In this document: piece by piece, positions 30,886 to 32,176 of the stretch
How the letters are laid out: each line of letters begins with the position of its first letter
How positions within the stretch are numbered: the stretch's first letter is position 1
Assembly (NCBI GenBank): GCA_934162325.1
Contig: CAKPIH010000011.1
Coordinates: forward strand, 1 to 32,176
Source: an uncultured Bacilli bacterium
GTDB taxonomy: Bacteria > Bacillota_I > Bacilli_A > RF39 > UBA660
DNA: 32,176 nt
Reading direction: 5' to 3'
The notes under the pieces: model-generated
Told to the model about the DNA's origin: nothing
The model's input: the letters and a program-made list of their open reading frames with translations, nothing else
The model's database searches: none
Position numbers and translations under genes: made by a program

Positions 30886-32121
30886 ATGCAAAAAATATAT
30901 AAAAGAGAGGAATATTTAAAAAAAATCAGAGGCTTTTATGATGATACAATGATAAAAGTTATTACTGGTATAAGAAGATGTGGAAAATCTTATTTTTTAA
31001 AATCAATTATAGAAGAATTAATTGCGAGAGGTGTTTCAGAAAAAGATATTATTAATATTGAACTAGATAAAAAAGAGTATAAAAATATTACAAAGCCTAA
31101 AGAATTAGAAAAAGTAATAGATAAGATGATTACAGATAATGACTTTAAATATCTTTTTATTGATGAGGTAGAAAATGTCAAAGACTTTGAAAAAGTTATT
31201 AATGCTTATAGAGAAGAGGATAGATTTTCAATATTTTTAACTGGTTCTAATTCTTATTTACTTAGTGGTGAACTTGCTACTAAATTAACTGGTAGATATA
31301 TAGAAATAGAAATGATGCCTCTCAATTTCTATGAGTATGTTGATATGAAAAGATTTTTAGAAAAAGAAGTTAATCCTAACATTTATTTGGAATTTGAGGA
31401 ATTTATTAGAGATGGTGGTTTTCCAGGTTCATTATATTATTCTTCCCATGAAGATAAACTATTATATACAAAGAACATAATAAGTCAAATATTTGAAAAA
31501 GATATAAAAAGATATAGTAAAATTAAAGATAAAGCATTATTTGAAGTTGTTCAAAAATTTGTTGTTAATAATTTTGGGGCAATAATATCTATTAATAGTA
31601 TATTTGAATATATTAGTGGCAATCTTAGAATAGCAGTAGATAGGAGAACAATAAAAAAATATGTTGAAATATTAGAAAATGCTAAGATTATTTATCCTTG
31701 TGATTTGTTTGATATCAAATCAAAAAAAGTTTTGGATGGTGAAAAGAAATATTATCTGGCAGATTTAAGTATATATTATACTATAAATACTGATAATAGA
31801 ATTAATTATGGTCCTGTTTTAGAAAATGTTTTATATTCGTACTTAAAAAGTAAAAATTATAGTTTAAGTGTTGGTAGAATAGGTTCTTTGGAATGTGATT
31901 TTATTGCTAGATATGGTGTTGACAATTATTATTATATTCAAGTTTCTAAAAATATAGATGATGAAAAGACTAAAGAAAGAGAATATAAACCTTTTTATGA
32001 AATAAAAGAAATGTATCCAAGATATTTATTTGTATCAGATTTAATTTTACAAAAAAATATTGATGGAATTAATAATGTTAATATTGTTGACTTTATTTAC
32101 AATAATAATAATTTAAAATAA
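30886..32121 (+). CDS. AAA_14/DUF4143 ATP-binding protein
   Basis: A 411-residue ATPase of the AAA_14 plus DUF4143 family, abundant in gut bacteria and archaea and of unknown role. Walker A is TGIRRCGKS (27-35), Walker B FLFIDE-like YLFIDEVENV (about 92-101), and a sensor segment LTGSNSYLLSGELATKLTGRY follows. The C-terminal DUF4143 part (about 200-400) includes the nuclease-like DFIARYG...YYIQVSKNI segment, as in many members. ATG 30886 is preferred over 30874 because the promoter's start point falls between them. The gene is alone between a hairpin plus promoter and a terminator, giving a self-contained cassette. Confidence 0.9.
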   Translation: MQKIYKREEYLKKIRGFYDDTMIKVITGIRRCGKSYFLKSIIEELIARGVSEKDIINIELDKKEYKNITKPKELEKVIDKMITDNDFKYLFIDEVENVKDFEKVINAYREEDRFSIFLTGSNSYLLSGELATKLTGRYIEIEMMPLNFYEYVDMKRFLEKEVNPNIYLEFEEFIRDGGFPGSLYYSSHEDKLLYTKNIISQIFEKDIKRYSKIKDKALFEVVQKFVVNNFGAIISINSIFEYISGNLRIAVDRRTIKKYVEILENAKIIYPCDLFDIKSKKVLDGEKKYYLADLSIYYTINTDNRINYGPVLENVLYSYLKSKNYSLSVGRIGSLECDFIARYGVDNYYYIQVSKNIDDEKTKEREYKPFYEIKEMYPRYLFVSDLILQKNIDGINNVNIVDFIYNNNNLK

Positions 32122-32133
32122 TATTTTTATAAG

Positions 32134-32172
32134 AAAAGAGAGAATTTACAAAAAATGTAAACTCTCTTTTAA
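32134..32172 (+). terminator. Rho-independent terminator
   Basis: AAAAGAGAG (32134-32142) pairs with CTCTCTTTT (32162-32170), and inner TTTAC pairs with GTAAA, ending the AAA_14 gene. Confidence 0.85.
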
Positions 32173-32176
32173 TTGT

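Noticed and set aside
30990..31181. Minus-strand open frame inside the AAA_14 gene
   Set aside because: Shadow of the ATPase; Ser/Ile-rich translation typical of antisense AT-rich coding DNA.
1..32176. Mycoplasma genetic code (TGA as Trp)
   Set aside because: Several well-defined genes end at TGA at the expected length (response regulator, tail-anchored protein, alpha's upstream neighbour), and Trp residues are TGG.
1..32176. CRISPR arrays
   Set aside because: No regularly spaced direct repeats with unique spacers; the repeated short strings seen are AT-rich codon patterns.

Overview
The window looks like chromosome from a very AT-rich, low-GC Gram-positive bacterium. Several things point to Bacilli close to the Mollicutes/Erysipelotrichales branch, perhaps an uncultured gut lineage of the RF39 type (inference). 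The G+C content is extreme, genes are tightly packed in operons with AGGAGG/GGTGAT ribosome sites, and SipW-type surface proteins, a sortase locus and a mycoplasma-style F1-like ATPase are present. TGA is a stop (for example at 10373-10375 and 15756-15758), so the mycoplasma code is not used.

Layout. 1-510: small TrbC/VirB2-like membrane protein ending in a terminator. 526-7387: a nine-gene operon for a divergent F1-like rotary ATPase: lipidless N-anchored protein, c-like proteolipid, b/delta-like stalk, alpha, beta, epsilon, five-helix membrane protein, gamma, coiled-coil protein. No subunit a is present, and the c-like subunit has no carboxylate in its second helix, while the catalytic residues of alpha and beta are intact. 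7390-8925: two paralogous TasA/camelysin-like secreted proteins, each with its own promoter. 8935-9549: Fe/Mn superoxide dismutase on the minus strand. 9719-11656: two-component system. 11818-14496: a cohesin-like membrane protein followed by a cohesin-like/dockerin protein. 14533-16304: a small ORF, a ferredoxin on the minus strand, a tail-anchored protein and 5-formyl-THF cyclo-ligase. 16316-16392: tRNA-Arg(CCT).

16446-18287 is the most irregular stretch. A possible guanidine-IV-type (mepA) leader precedes a MATE exporter gene that is cut off after about 165 codons. The break coincides with a compact, promoter-driven, terminator-ended candidate ncRNA of about 190 nt carrying three hairpins with NAUAGA loops. 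A structured leader then leads into a BRO-N/DinD-like protein. 18404-20610: secreted DNA/RNA nuclease, a structured intergenic region with a probable pseudoknot, and an NfeD/SPFH pair. 20670-24050: sortase-type surface adhesin, sortase and a membrane partner. 24076-27910: parE, cdsA and rseP. 27919-32170: tandem hairpins, nitroreductase, radical SAM protein (minus), MFS transporter, a 16-bp perfect hairpin abutting a promoter, and an AAA_14/DUF4143 ATPase.

The strongest candidate for an undescribed system is the F1-like ATPase: a motor that should hydrolyse ATP and rotate, attached to a membrane ring that should not carry ions. The second is the ncRNA plus BRO/DinD unit at the broken MATE gene. 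All functional calls rest on recognised motifs read by eye; no database search was run.
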